Assembly (NCBI RefSeq): GCF_020622345.1
Contig: NZ_JACNMO010000033.1
Span: 1 to 47,974 of the forward strand
Origin: Roseobacter weihaiensis
GTDB lineage: Bacteria > Pseudomonadota > Alphaproteobacteria > Rhodobacterales > Rhodobacteraceae
Length of the DNA stretch: 47,974 nt
Reading direction: 5' to 3'
Part shown: positions 34,269 to 44,025 of the stretch, piece by piece
Numbering within the stretch: the first letter of the stretch is position 1
Layout: every line of letters begins with the position of its first letter
Translations under genes and position numbers: made by a program
The notes under the pieces: generated by a model
Seen by the model: the letters and a program-made list of their open reading frames with translations, nothing else
Told to the model about the DNA's origin: nothing
The model's database searches: none

Positions 34269-34288
34269 ATGCAACACTTACGTTGCAT
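34269..34288. repeat. hairpin ATGCAAC-ACTTAC-GTTGCAT
   Basis: A perfect 7-bp stem lies between the RTX pseudogene and the chemoreceptor stop. It could be a shared weak terminator, but no T-run is present. Confidence 0.3.
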
Positions 34289-34448
34289 GTTGTGTAGAAT
34301 GACCTGCGTGAAGCTTGCGATTGATCGCTAAGTTTAACACCAATGCCTGGTCCAAATGCCTGATTTGAGCTTGGTGACATTAATGAAATTCACGCAGTTT
34401 TATCCTAAAGCCATATTTTGAGTAAGTTTTTGCCAATAATCACGCAAT

Positions 34449-36950
34449 TTAAGCAACCCTTGCCTTCAAGCTGTCAGCTTCAGGGTCTTGGTGTACGTGG
34501 AAATTGCTAACGGTCAAAGACAGCCTCTTTTCACTTCTGGAGAGCGTTTCCATCACGTCGCCGTTCGTCCTTGCCAGAGCGGCGTTTTGTTTCGCGCTTT
34601 CGTCGAGACGAGACATCGAGATCACGAGTTCCGAAATCTCCTTGGTCTGCTTCTCGCCGCCTTGACTAACGCCGTCAACGAGCTTCAGAATCTCTCGCAT
34701 CGATACTTCGATCTTCTCGATCGCTTCACCGGTCATGCGCACCTTTTCAGCGCCAGCATTGACCGATTGCAAGTTCCGTGAAATCAAATCACCAATCTGT
34801 TTTGACGCGGCGGCTGAGCGCTCTGCCAAAGACCGAACCTCCGAAGCTACAACTGCAAACCCCTTTCCCGCTTCGCCGGCTCTTGCGGCCTCTACAGAAG
34901 CATTGAGCGCCAAAAGGTTGGTTTGAAATGCAATGTCGTCGATGGTCTCAACAATCTTCTCCATCTGTTCCGACGTATTCTCAACACTGCCAATCTGCTC
35001 CACAGCTTCGGATGCTATCTCTTGGCTGGAAACAGTCTGATTCCCGATTTGGTTGGCAAGGTCCTGGCATTGAGTCAGTTGCTTGGAGTTGTCTTTTACT
35101 GTTGTCGAGAGGACTTCAGCGGCAGCCACAGAGTTTGCAATCGTGTCTGCTTGCTCACTAGACCTGCTTTTCAGATCAGCGATGCCGTCACGCATCTGGT
35201 GAGAGGCCGACCCCAGCTCGTCTACTTCACTCTGGATCTGGACAAACGCCTCGGATAGCTTGCCGAGGGAGGTATTCATCCCCTGACCGATGTCCGCGAA
35301 TGTCCCGTTGTAGTGGTCGCCCATTCGCTTTCCGAGATCCCCAAGGGCAAGCGCTGTAATAATCTTCTGAACGTCTTGCAACGCTTCATCCGACATACTG
35401 GAAATCATATTCAGCCCCTCCGAAACTTCGCGCCAGACACCGGTTTTATTGCTCGTGTCTGCCCGCTTGGTGAAGTCCCCGTCGGCACATGCCGCGACAA
35501 TCTCGTTTATCTCCCGAACAGCTTCTTCCTGCTCTCTTGCCTGCGCTTCCTGCCGTTCCAAGACAGCCTGGTCCCGCTTGTTCTGTTCAACGACGACACG
35601 ACCGACTTCTTCCATGATCTGATTGATGCCTTCCCCCAGAATTCTTGAGGCACCGCTGAGGTCGCGCAGCCTTATTTTGAGGGGTGGCCAAAACTTCCCT
35701 TCCGATACGTCTCTCATGACACGCTCGATGCCAGCGACGGAGCTGATTTGCAGTTCTTCCTGAACACTTACCTGATGCAATCTCGCTTGCTCGGCCAGCT
35801 GAAAGGATTGCATCGCGTCGCTGATTTTACCAAGGTCTGCCTGTGGGGCGCGGACGATGTCTGAGTCAATGTCGCCGTCAGCAAAGGCACTGACCCTGTC
35901 GGATATTTCTCTCAGGGATGTGCGCACAGCAGAAACCAGATATGCTGCGAAAGACCCCACGATGACTGTCGTCAATGAGATAACGGCCAGGGAGCGCAAG
36001 ATCGTGTCATTCGCGCGTTTCTCCGCTGCGAGCATGAAATTGGCAATCTCTTCCGCGCCTTTATCTTCAATTGCCTTAATCAAATTGATTTTCGCGGTGA
36101 TTTGCGTAAACCAAACCTCTGGATCGACCTTGGATACGTTTTCGGGCGCATTTTCACGTATCACATTGCGCAATTCGGCAACTGTTTTACCAGCATCGGC
36201 CTGGGTAAGGTCGGATAACTGCCTCTTGAGATCCTCAGAAGCGAGCCCGCGATAGACAGAGAAAAGGCTATCCTGCTCCAGAACGAGGTTCAAAAACCGT
36301 GTTCTGATTTCTTCCGGGATGAGGCCGTTGTTTGATGCGGATCTCGCAAAACCGGCAGCGCCCGTCGCGCGTTCAAGCCCAACCAGGTCTTTTGCGCTCA
36401 TCAAGATGGCTTGTTTTTGCAAGGCTATCGCCGCAGGAGCGTAAGTTACCTGTTTCGCCATCTCAACCAGCAGGCTGATCGCGGTATTGTTGAGCGTGGT
36501 AATCTGTCCCACAGCTTCGGGCAGGGTCACGCTGGCTTCGTCAACGTTCTTGCGCAAGCCGGTCAAACCTTGGATTTGGTCGGTGACCAGTTGCAGTTTC
36601 TGTCGCAGCTCGGACGAGATGTCGAGCTCCAGCACAGCATCGGCATGATCCGTGAATTGAGATATGACAGAATCGCTGTTTCTCCGTTGTTCGGCAAGTT
36701 CAGAGACAAAAGACGTACCCTGGCTTGCAATAAAGCCGGCACTGGCGCCCCGTTCCTTTTGGAGCTCGTGCGTGAGCAGGCCAATTGTCCTGCTCAGGCT
36801 TGTCATGCGCATGTCCTGATGAATATTGCGCTTTTGGGACAGTTCAGTACTGAGCTGGAACCCAAAAAAGAGAAATGCCACAAGAAATCCGGACAGCGTC
36901 AGAAGCAGCATTGTTCCACCAACCGGTAACCGTAAAATAGTTTTCAGCAC
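34449..36950 (-). CDS. methyl-accepting chemotaxis protein with nitrate/nitrite-sensing (NIT) domain
   Basis: This 833-aa chemoreceptor has a first membrane segment near residues 13-33, a large helical periplasmic domain of the NIT type (pattern LTHELQKERGASAGF and SQGTSFVSEL), and a second membrane segment near 316-338. HAMP follows, then a second HAMP-like region near 490-540 and the signalling domain with the conserved tip DIAFQTNLLALNASVEAARA. It lacks a CheR-binding pentapeptide at the C-terminus. It stands alone, with no che genes nearby. Nitrate or nitrite is the ligand class for NIT domains, but the residues here were not tested. Confidence 0.9.
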   Translation of the reverse strand: MLKTILRLPVGGTMLLLTLSGFLVAFLFFGFQLSTELSQKRNIHQDMRMTSLSRTIGLLTHELQKERGASAGFIASQGTSFVSELAEQRRNSDSVISQFTDHADAVLELDISSELRQKLQLVTDQIQGLTGLRKNVDEASVTLPEAVGQITTLNNTAISLLVEMAKQVTYAPAAIALQKQAILMSAKDLVGLERATGAAGFARSASNNGLIPEEIRTRFLNLVLEQDSLFSVYRGLASEDLKRQLSDLTQADAGKTVAELRNVIRENAPENVSKVDPEVWFTQITAKINLIKAIEDKGAEEIANFMLAAEKRANDTILRSLAVISLTTVIVGSFAAYLVSAVRTSLREISDRVSAFADGDIDSDIVRAPQADLGKISDAMQSFQLAEQARLHQVSVQEELQISSVAGIERVMRDVSEGKFWPPLKIRLRDLSGASRILGEGINQIMEEVGRVVVEQNKRDQAVLERQEAQAREQEEAVREINEIVAACADGDFTKRADTSNKTGVWREVSEGLNMISSMSDEALQDVQKIITALALGDLGKRMGDHYNGTFADIGQGMNTSLGKLSEAFVQIQSEVDELGSASHQMRDGIADLKSRSSEQADTIANSVAAAEVLSTTVKDNSKQLTQCQDLANQIGNQTVSSQEIASEAVEQIGSVENTSEQMEKIVETIDDIAFQTNLLALNASVEAARAGEAGKGFAVVASEVRSLAERSAAASKQIGDLISRNLQSVNAGAEKVRMTGEAIEKIEVSMREILKLVDGVSQGGEKQTKEISELVISMSRLDESAKQNAALARTNGDVMETLSRSEKRLSLTVSNFHVHQDPEADSLKARVA

Positions 36951-37237
36951 TATTCACCTCGACAGAGTTTGAATGACGCTGCAGCGATACTTCAGAGATG
37001 CTAATACTGTCCTAAGCTGGGCAGTGATGGTTACTATTTCCAAAACGGGCATCTGATAGACTTATCTTCGTTTCCCGTAAGGCAAGCCGACCTTGGTTCC
37101 GGAACGCTGACGACAGAATATCACAGTGGTGCTTGCGCCACGCGCTTCCAACGATTTGGGCTAACCAGCGTCTGTCTATTGCGGGGCTGTTGCAAATCGG
37201 ATGTTTCCGGAGACCGGTGCTGCGCCGGCTCTCGCTG

Positions 37238-37528
37238 TCAGATCAGATTGAACGCGGCATAGATTGCAACGCCCGCGCACATGGTTGCGATGACATGATT
37301 CGTCGCGATGGCGATACCCAAAGCCATCAGCGCGGCGACCCACGTCTTAAAAGGCTGTCCGGCAAGCGAGGTCGCGACGAGGCTGACCACAATCAGGCCG
37401 GGCAGATTGTCCAGCATCCACGCATGGCGCGATGCCTTCAGTCTGTCACCAACCAGCAACCCTGCGACCCGGATTGAGAAAGTCACCAGGGCGAGGACCA
37501 GGATGAGTATCCAATAGGGGCCGTTCAT
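37238..37528 (-). CDS. azlD: AzlD-family branched-chain amino acid exporter subunit
   Basis: This 96-aa membrane protein has about three hydrophobic segments and the AzlD pattern (TFSIRVAGLL, LDNLPGLIVVSLVATSLAG). The start at 37528 overlaps the azlC stop by 4 bp (ATGA). With AzlC it forms a two-component exporter for branched-chain or related amino acids. Confidence 0.86.
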   Translation of the reverse strand: MNGPYWILILVLALVTFSIRVAGLLVGDRLKASRHAWMLDNLPGLIVVSLVATSLAGQPFKTWVAALMALGIAIATNHVIATMCAGVAIYAAFNLI

Positions 37529-38205
37529 TGCGCAGCATGTTCGGTTTGGCGTAGCAAGACAGATATGACTAAGCCGCAGAAGGCACTGGCCACAATGGCA
37601 TAGGCTTTGGGAACACCAAGAGGAACGAGCACAGCGGCAGCTCCGAAGGCAACTGTCCAGGGGAGAGCATTTGATCGCCCGCGCCACAGCCCTCTTGCCA
37701 TCGCGATAAACGCCGCCGTGAACGCAAAGCCCAATCCAAATTTTTCAAGGTCGGGCAGAGCGGCACCGACCATTGCACCTAATGCAGTCGATGTTGTCCA
37801 GACGCTTATCATCACGAGGCCTGATCCGATCAGAAACGGTGCTCCGATGTCTTTGGATCTGGTTCGTTCTGACATTGTAAGCGCCCAGTTCTCATCCCCG
37901 GTAAGGTGGATGGCAAGCAGTTTTAACCGCAAAGGCAACCCGTCAAGGATCTCGGCGAGGGAAGCGACGATCCCGATGTAACGCAAGTTGAGAGCCGCGC
38001 CCGCCATTGCCGCTCCAAATACGGCTGATGCGGCTGAAAACTGTTCAACTGCCACGATCTGGGAGGATCCGGCGTGCGTGCTCGCGCTCATCAAGCCAAC
38101 ACCCCACCACGGGAAACCGACCTGAGCTGCCAGTAGGCCAAAGGCAAAGCCGTAGATGGCTGCTCCGACAGCAAGGGGGAGGATTGCAATTGCGCCGCGT
38201 TTCAT
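37525..38205 (-). CDS. azlC: AzlC-family branched-chain amino acid exporter subunit
   Basis: This 226-aa inner-membrane protein has the AzlC pattern (LPLAVGAAIYGFAFGLLA, STHAGSSQIVAVEQF, LNLRYIGIVAS). It pairs with the overlapping azlD. It is divergent from an Lrp-type regulator 102 bp away, the usual arrangement for regulated export of amino acids. Confidence 0.88.
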   Translation of the reverse strand: MKRGAIAILPLAVGAAIYGFAFGLLAAQVGFPWWGVGLMSASTHAGSSQIVAVEQFSAASAVFGAAMAGAALNLRYIGIVASLAEILDGLPLRLKLLAIHLTGDENWALTMSERTRSKDIGAPFLIGSGLVMISVWTTSTALGAMVGAALPDLEKFGLGFAFTAAFIAMARGLWRGRSNALPWTVAFGAAAVLVPLGVPKAYAIVASAFCGLVISVLLRQTEHAAQ

Positions 38206-38261
38206 TCGGCAAAGATTAGAGTTAAAACTTGATATGAAAAACCGACAATTGGGCCTATATA

Positions 38262-38277
38262 TGATAACTTAATATCA
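38262..38277. promoter_or_regulatory. operator-like inverted repeat TGATA-N6-TATCA between azlC and lrp
   Basis: The sequence TGATAACTTAATATCA lies in the 102-bp divergent region 31 bp upstream of the regulator start. A similar TTGATAT half-site lies near 38229. Its size and symmetry fit an Lrp/AsnC-type site for autoregulation and control of azlCD. Confidence 0.5.
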
Positions 38278-38307
38278 CCGGAGTGTTTTACTTGAGGTTT
38301 GTATATC

Positions 38308-38760
38308 ATGGATGGGGTTGACCAGAAGCTTCTTGCTGTGTTGCAGAAAAATGCAAAGACCTCGATCCAGGAACTGTCTGACCATGCCGGGATATCAACC
38401 GCGTCGGTTCAGCGTCGGTTGAAGGTCTTGCGCGACACGGGTGTGATCCAGAAAGAGGTCGCCGTCCTTGATCCCAAACAGCTTGGCCTTGGCGTTACCG
38501 CGATCGTTGCTGTCGAGCTGGAGAGAGATCGCCTTGATCAGATTGACGCTTTCAAGCGAAAGGCGCGGGAAGACCGGCAGGTGACTCATTTCTATTGCAT
38601 CGCCGGGGATGCCGATTTTATGATGATCGTGATGGCTAGGGATATCGCGGACTATGAGGCCTTCACCCATCGGTTTTTCTTTGCGGACAAGAATGTAAGG
38701 AAGTTTAGGACATCCATCGTCGTGGCAACAGAAAAAGCCACGCTTGAGCTGCCGATCTGA
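38308..38760 (+). CDS. Lrp/AsnC-family transcriptional regulator
   Basis: This 150-aa protein has an N-terminal helix-turn-helix (DGVDQKLLAVLQKNAKTSIQ, ISTASVQRRLKVLRDTGVIQ) and a C-terminal RAM/effector domain (VTAIVAVELE, FYCIAGDADFMMIVMA). It likely senses an amino acid and controls the divergent azlCD genes. ATG 38308 is the natural start, with GAGG about 10 bp upstream. Confidence 0.92.
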   Translation: MDGVDQKLLAVLQKNAKTSIQELSDHAGISTASVQRRLKVLRDTGVIQKEVAVLDPKQLGLGVTAIVAVELERDRLDQIDAFKRKAREDRQVTHFYCIAGDADFMMIVMARDIADYEAFTHRFFFADKNVRKFRTSIVVATEKATLELPI

Positions 38761-39069
38761 GCTTTGAGAAGCAAAAACCTACAACCCAGCAGGGGCCGAT
38801 ACGTCAATTCCAATTGGCGCGCAGGGCTTGCAAGGGGCTTCAGGTCTGCAAGGCGGACCAAGGCAATCGCTAAATTCTAAGTGGTACACTGCAAGCTCTC
38901 AAAGAGGTGGCGGGCATCGGGATCGATACCCTTTGTTTTCCAGGACCGATGGGGAATATACTGCCTCCTGCGCTGGTAAAACGTCAGCCAAAGGGGTGGA
39001 AATACTCGCCGTATTGCGGGCAGTTGTAGTGTTTGCGAAAAACGGTCGCGCCGCTCCCAGACAGTGGCG
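38761..39069. other. intergenic region between lrp and dnaE2
   Basis: No gene or clear terminator is seen in these 309 bp between convergent genes. Confidence 0.4.
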
Positions 39070-42000
39070 TTAGTGAAAATCACGCGACTTGGGGATGACA
39101 CGGACATTGCGCGGGTGGCCTCTGATCCCAACCTGAGCGTGAAGGGGATGGGTCGGATGATCGCCGCGCGTGGTGACTTCAGGCAGTGGCGCCTCGGACA
39201 ACCCCGCAAGCCGGTCGCTGCGGTCCTGCAGGTCGTCGGCGACCACATGGATGACCCGGCCATCCGTCTGAACCCGGCCATGCACAACCATCAGGCGGGT
39301 GGACATGATGATGGCGCGGTAGGATTTGAACATCTTGGGCCAGATCACCAGATTGGCAACACCGACCTCATCCTCAAGGGTGATGAAGCAAACGCCCTTG
39401 GCACTGCCCGGTTTCTGGCGTACCAGGACGAGCCCGGCCAGCGAAACCCGTTGTCCATGCTTCATATTAGGCAAGTCTGATGTGGCCGAAAATCCTTGGG
39501 CGCGCAGGCTGTTGCGATAGAAAGCCATAGGGTGCGCCTTGAGCGACAGGCGCAGTGTCTGATAGTCGGCCACGACATGTTCGGCCTTGGGCATTCTGGG
39601 CAGAGTGACCTGCGGATCGGGGCCGTGCGCTGCTGTCTGTGCGTGCTCGAAGATCGGCAATGCGGGGGCGTCTTTCAGGGCCTGTGCCTGCCAAAGCGCC
39701 TGCCGGCGGTCGATCCCCATACTGCGCATTGTGTCGGCTGCCGCCAGGATGCGAACCGTCCCTGCATCCAGTGCCGCGCGGGATTTCAGATCTGCCAGAT
39801 CGGCATGGGGCCGATCACGCGATGATACAATCCTCAACGCTGCCTCCTTGCGCATCCCATCCACCTGCCGCATCCCCAACCGCAGGGCAAACCCGTCCCT
39901 GGAAGGCTCCAGCGTGCAGCCCCAGTCGGAATAATTCACATCAACCGCGCGGACCTCGACGCTGTGATCGCGGGCGTCATGCACGATCTGGGCGGGCGCA
40001 TAAAAACCCATCGGCTGGGAATTGAGCAGCGCACAGGCAAAGGCCGCGGGGTAATGGCATTTCATCCAGCTTGAGACATAGACCAGTTTGGCAAAACTGG
40101 CGGCGTGGCTTTCGGGAAACCCGTATTCGCCAAAGCCCTTGATCTGGTCAAAACAGCGCTGGGCAAAAACTGGGTCGTACCCGCGCGCAATCATGTTTCC
40201 GACCATTTGGGATTGCAGCGTCTCGATCGTGCCCCGCGACCGGAAGGTCGCCATCGCGCGACGCAATTCGTTTGATTGCGCGGGGGTGAACTTGGCCGCA
40301 TCCATGGCAATCTTCATCGCCTGTTCCTGAAAGATCGGCACCCCCATCGTTCGGCCGAGAATGCTCTCAAGCTCGTCCTGAGGATGTTCAGGGCCAGGGC
40401 GTGGGTAATCGACCGTTTCGATCCCCTGACGCCTGCGCAGATAGGGATGTACCATATCACCCTGAATGGGCCCGGGACGGACGATGGCCACCTCGATCAC
40501 CAAATCGTAGAATTTACGCGGACGCAGTTTGGGCAGCATCGCCATCTGTGCCCGGCTTTCCACCTGAAAAACGCCCAGACTGTCGCCCCGGCACAGCATG
40601 TCATAGGTCGGGCGCTGATCGTCGGGCATGTCATCTTCAACCGGGACCGTCGCCAGCTCAAGCGGTCGATCGTAATGCGCTTCGATCAAGTCAAAACACT
40701 TGGCAATACAGGTCAGCATCCCCAGAGCCAGCACATCGACCTTGAAGATCTGCAGCGCGTCGATGTCATCCTTGTCCCATTCGATGAAACTGCGCTCGGG
40801 CATGGCGCCATTGCCGATGGGCACGATCTCGGTCAGCGGGCGTTCGGTCAGGATGAACCCGCCCACATGCTGGCTGAGATGGCGCGGCATTCCGATCATC
40901 TGTTTTGCCAGTTTCAGCACCATGCGCAGATAGGGATCCGACAGGTCCAACCCGGCCTCGCGGGCGCGGTCATCGTCCATCTGTCCCTCGAAACTGCCCC
41001 AGATGGTGCCTGCAAGCTTCGAGGTGACATCCTCAGAGAGGCCCATCGCCTTGCCGACCTCGCGGATGGCAGAGCGGGGGCGGTAATGGATCACCGTGGC
41101 GCAAAGACCGGCGCGATGCCGGCCGTATTTGCGGTACATGTACTGGATGACTTCCTCGCGCCGCTCATGTTCGAAATCCACATCAATGTCGGGCGGCTCG
41201 TCGCGTTCTTCGCTCAGGAACCGCTCGAACAGCACATTTGTCTTGTCAGGATCGACCGCCGTGATGCCGAGACAAAAGCAGACGGCGGAATTGGCCGCGG
41301 ACCCGCGCCCCTGGCAGAGAATCGGCGGCTCCGCCTCTTCGCGGGCAAAACGCACGATATCGCGGATGGTCAGGAAATAGCGCGCGATGTCCTTTGACTT
41401 TATGAGGGCGAATTCCTTGGCGATCGTCTGTACGACAGGCGCCGGTACGCCGCCCGGATACCGCCGTGCTGCGCCTTCCCATGTCAGCCGCTCCAACTCC
41501 TCCTGCGCCGACCGGCCCTCGGGCACGATTTCATGCGGGTATTCGTATTTCAGATCGGTCAGATTGAAAGTGATCCTGTCTGCCAGGGCCCGCGTGGCCG
41601 CAATGGCATGGGGCCAGCCGGCAAAGAGACGGCACATTTCGGCGGACGACTTCAGATGGCGTTCGGCGTTTGGCTCTAACAGAAATCCGGCATTCGGCAC
41701 GGTCACGCCTTCCCGGATGGCGGTCATCACATCCTGCAACGGGCGGCGATCCGGTGCGTGATAGAGCACGTCATTGGTAGCGAAAATTGTCAGCCCATGG
41801 CGGTGCGCCAGCGCATCCAGCCGGTTGATACGGGCGCGGTCATCCCCACGGTAGAGAAACGACGCCCCGATATGGCGCATCCCCGGCAGGGCTTGGAGCA
41901 GCCGGGACAGGCTAGCCTCAAAGAGATCAAGGTTTTCGGAGGGCAGTACGATCAGGTGCAGCCCCTCCGCATGTGTGGCCAGCATCTCAAGCGTCAGATG

Positions 42001-42399
42001 CGTCTCGCCCTTGTCCTGCCAATCGCCGCTGCTGGTTTGCATCTTGCCCTTGGAGAGCAGCGTCGAGAGACGCCCGTAGGCGTCGCGGTCTTGCGGGTAA
42101 GCCAGAAGTTCCGTGCCGCAGAGCAACACCAGACGCGTCCCGATCAACGGGCGGACGCAAGCCTTTTGCGCCTCGATGTGTACCCGCACGACACCAGCCA
42201 GCGTGTTGCGGTCCGCGATGCCGATGCGATCATAGCCCAGCCGGTTGGCCGTCGCGGTCAGATCAACCGCATCCGAGGCCGCGCGCAGAAACGAAAAACA
42301 GCTCGCCAGACCGAATTCCACATAAGCGCTCGGAGGGTGCCAGACAAAGCCGTTGTCTTCTCCCAAGGTCCGGCGCTTATGCCCTTCTTGCAGGGGCAT
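39070..42399 (-). CDS. dnaE2: error-prone DNA polymerase III alpha subunit (ImuC)
   Basis: This 1109-aa polymerase carries out damage-induced mutagenic synthesis with ImuA and ImuB. The N-terminal PHP domain (VEFGLASCFSFLRAASDAVD, DRIGIADRNTLAGVVR), the catalytic acidic motif (PPDIDVDFEHERREEV) and the C-terminal OB-fold (QRVSLAGLVLVRQKPGSAKG) are present. The start at ATG 42399 follows AAGGAGAGG; an in-frame TTG at 42420 is less likely. It is the last gene of the imuA-imuB-dnaE2 cassette and lies 81 bp after the imuB stop. Confidence 0.96.
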   Translation of the reverse strand: MPLQEGHKRRTLGEDNGFVWHPPSAYVEFGLASCFSFLRAASDAVDLTATANRLGYDRIGIADRNTLAGVVRVHIEAQKACVRPLIGTRLVLLCGTELLAYPQDRDAYGRLSTLLSKGKMQTSSGDWQDKGETHLTLEMLATHAEGLHLIVLPSENLDLFEASLSRLLQALPGMRHIGASFLYRGDDRARINRLDALAHRHGLTIFATNDVLYHAPDRRPLQDVMTAIREGVTVPNAGFLLEPNAERHLKSSAEMCRLFAGWPHAIAATRALADRITFNLTDLKYEYPHEIVPEGRSAQEELERLTWEGAARRYPGGVPAPVVQTIAKEFALIKSKDIARYFLTIRDIVRFAREEAEPPILCQGRGSAANSAVCFCLGITAVDPDKTNVLFERFLSEERDEPPDIDVDFEHERREEVIQYMYRKYGRHRAGLCATVIHYRPRSAIREVGKAMGLSEDVTSKLAGTIWGSFEGQMDDDRAREAGLDLSDPYLRMVLKLAKQMIGMPRHLSQHVGGFILTERPLTEIVPIGNGAMPERSFIEWDKDDIDALQIFKVDVLALGMLTCIAKCFDLIEAHYDRPLELATVPVEDDMPDDQRPTYDMLCRGDSLGVFQVESRAQMAMLPKLRPRKFYDLVIEVAIVRPGPIQGDMVHPYLRRRQGIETVDYPRPGPEHPQDELESILGRTMGVPIFQEQAMKIAMDAAKFTPAQSNELRRAMATFRSRGTIETLQSQMVGNMIARGYDPVFAQRCFDQIKGFGEYGFPESHAASFAKLVYVSSWMKCHYPAAFACALLNSQPMGFYAPAQIVHDARDHSVEVRAVDVNYSDWGCTLEPSRDGFALRLGMRQVDGMRKEAALRIVSSRDRPHADLADLKSRAALDAGTVRILAAADTMRSMGIDRRQALWQAQALKDAPALPIFEHAQTAAHGPDPQVTLPRMPKAEHVVADYQTLRLSLKAHPMAFYRNSLRAQGFSATSDLPNMKHGQRVSLAGLVLVRQKPGSAKGVCFITLEDEVGVANLVIWPKMFKSYRAIIMSTRLMVVHGRVQTDGRVIHVVADDLQDRSDRLAGLSEAPLPEVTTRGDHPTHPLHAQVGIRGHPRNVRVIPKSRDFH

Positions 42400-42480
42400 G
42401 CTATCGCCTCTCCTTTTCAAGACGGCGCCCGCAGTGGGGGCCGATGGCGCGCAGCGGCGGTTTATATTTGACCTGAACCA

Positions 42481-44025
42481 TCAGGCGAAGAACCCGTGCA
42501 TGAACCAGCGCGGCGTGCCGCCCCGCCCGTCCTCCATCACGCCTTCGCGGTAGAGCCAGAAACGACGGCCATCCTGAACTTCGACCTTGTAATAGTCGCG
42601 CAGCCGGGTGCCCGCGCGGTCCTGCCACCATTCCGGCGCAATCCGTTCCGGCCCCGCGTAGCGCACTGTTTTATAGGCCACGCGCCGCCAGTGAAACTGC
42701 GATGGGGGGCCTTCGGGCACCGCATAGATCACCTGCACCTCTTCGGCAGGGCGCAGCAGGTGAAGGGGGCGCTCGCGGCTCAAATCTGGCGGGTCGCAGG
42801 GCGCGCCGCTGAGCGCCGGCACACGGCCCTCAACACGCTCTGGCTTGTGGGTTTCATGCCATGTGGACCATGTGACCTTGTCCTTGCCCAAACGCGCTGT
42901 CAGCCTGTCCAGCAGGCCTGCGACATCTGCCTGCGTATCCTGCGTGCCATCAAGGCGGTCCTGTATCAAGGGAACGGGCTCGACCCGCAGCGCCTCAAGC
43001 GTCATGAGATCGAAGCCGAAGCCAGGATCGATCCCGTCAAGCTTGCCATCAAACAACCGCAGGAGATGGGCGGGGTCACCGCTTGCCTGCGCGGTCGCCA
43101 GCCGAACGGTTCTGTATTCGCTGTCGATCCGGTAGATGGTGAGCTGCAGCTGGCGCGCGCCCTGTTCGGCTGCGGCAAGGGCTGCGCAGAGGTCCTCCAC
43201 CAGCCCTGCCAGATGCGGCAAAGGGTCAATCACAGGTTCGGCCAGTCGCGCGCGCGCCATGAAATGCCGATGATCCGGCGGGGCATTGAGCGGACCGGAG
43301 GCCCGCCCCAAGGCGCGGTCCAGCAGCACAAGCGGGTTGCGATCTGCCGCCATATTGGCAAAGCGGCGCATCAGCGCTGAACGGGGTACATCGGCCAGCG
43401 CGCCGATCGTCTTGAGGCCCAACCGGGTCAGCAGACGGATCATATCCCCCTCAAGACGCAGGGCGGCCACGGGCAGAGAGGCGAGATCTGCAGCCACATC
43501 ACCTTGCGCGGCAATCGAATATGCCGGAGCATATCGGGCCATGGCCTGTGCCGCGCCCCGCGTAGGGGCCATGGCCACCTGTGCTGTCAGACCCTGCATG
43601 GCAAAGCGCCGGGTGATATCGCGCAGGAGCGCGGCCTCGCCGCCAAAGAGATGCGCACATCCGGTGACATCCAGCACCAGCCCATCGGTGCCGTCCTGTG
43701 CCGTCCATGGACACCAGCGGCGCGCCCAATGCACGAGCCGCTGCATCAGGACCTGATCGCCGTTCAGATCAGCGGGTTCCACATGCAGATCGGGGTGGAT
43801 TGCCTGGGCATCCACGACACGGCCCCCGGTCGATATCCCGCGCCCTTGGGCGGTTTGGTTCATGCTGTGGATCACCGGACCATGCGGCCCGTCGCGTGAC
43901 AGGATGACGGGCACATCATCCCCCGGCACGGTCCGGTACTGGCTTAGCACCCGCTGCCACCGCTCCAGCGTCAGGTCGGGAAACCAGACGGAGACGATCT
44001 GTGGCTCTCGGGGCGTCCGGGTCAT
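42481..44025 (-). CDS. imuB: ImuB, inactive Y-family polymerase-like subunit
   Basis: This 514-aa protein resembles DNA polymerase IV (VWFPDLTLERW, DVTGCAHLFGG) but belongs to the ImuB group, which is not catalytic and instead links ImuA, DnaE2 and the sliding clamp. The start at 44025 lies inside the 3' end of imuA, giving a 110-bp overlap in another frame. The C-terminal part (DYYKVEVQDGRRFWLYREG) is typical. Confidence 0.93.
   Translation of the reverse strand: MTRTPREPQIVSVWFPDLTLERWQRVLSQYRTVPGDDVPVILSRDGPHGPVIHSMNQTAQGRGISTGGRVVDAQAIHPDLHVEPADLNGDQVLMQRLVHWARRWCPWTAQDGTDGLVLDVTGCAHLFGGEAALLRDITRRFAMQGLTAQVAMAPTRGAAQAMARYAPAYSIAAQGDVAADLASLPVAALRLEGDMIRLLTRLGLKTIGALADVPRSALMRRFANMAADRNPLVLLDRALGRASGPLNAPPDHRHFMARARLAEPVIDPLPHLAGLVEDLCAALAAAEQGARQLQLTIYRIDSEYRTVRLATAQASGDPAHLLRLFDGKLDGIDPGFGFDLMTLEALRVEPVPLIQDRLDGTQDTQADVAGLLDRLTARLGKDKVTWSTWHETHKPERVEGRVPALSGAPCDPPDLSRERPLHLLRPAEEVQVIYAVPEGPPSQFHWRRVAYKTVRYAGPERIAPEWWQDRAGTRLRDYYKVEVQDGRRFWLYREGVMEDGRGGTPRWFMHGFFA

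Noticed and set aside
40276-41397. Long open frame (373 codons) antisense to dnaE2
   Set aside because: It is a shadow of the polymerase gene, with no domain and no ribosome binding site.
39070-42399. Housekeeping dnaE
   Set aside because: Linkage with imuA and imuB under a LexA box, and the length near 1100 residues, identify the damage-inducible DnaE2/ImuC.
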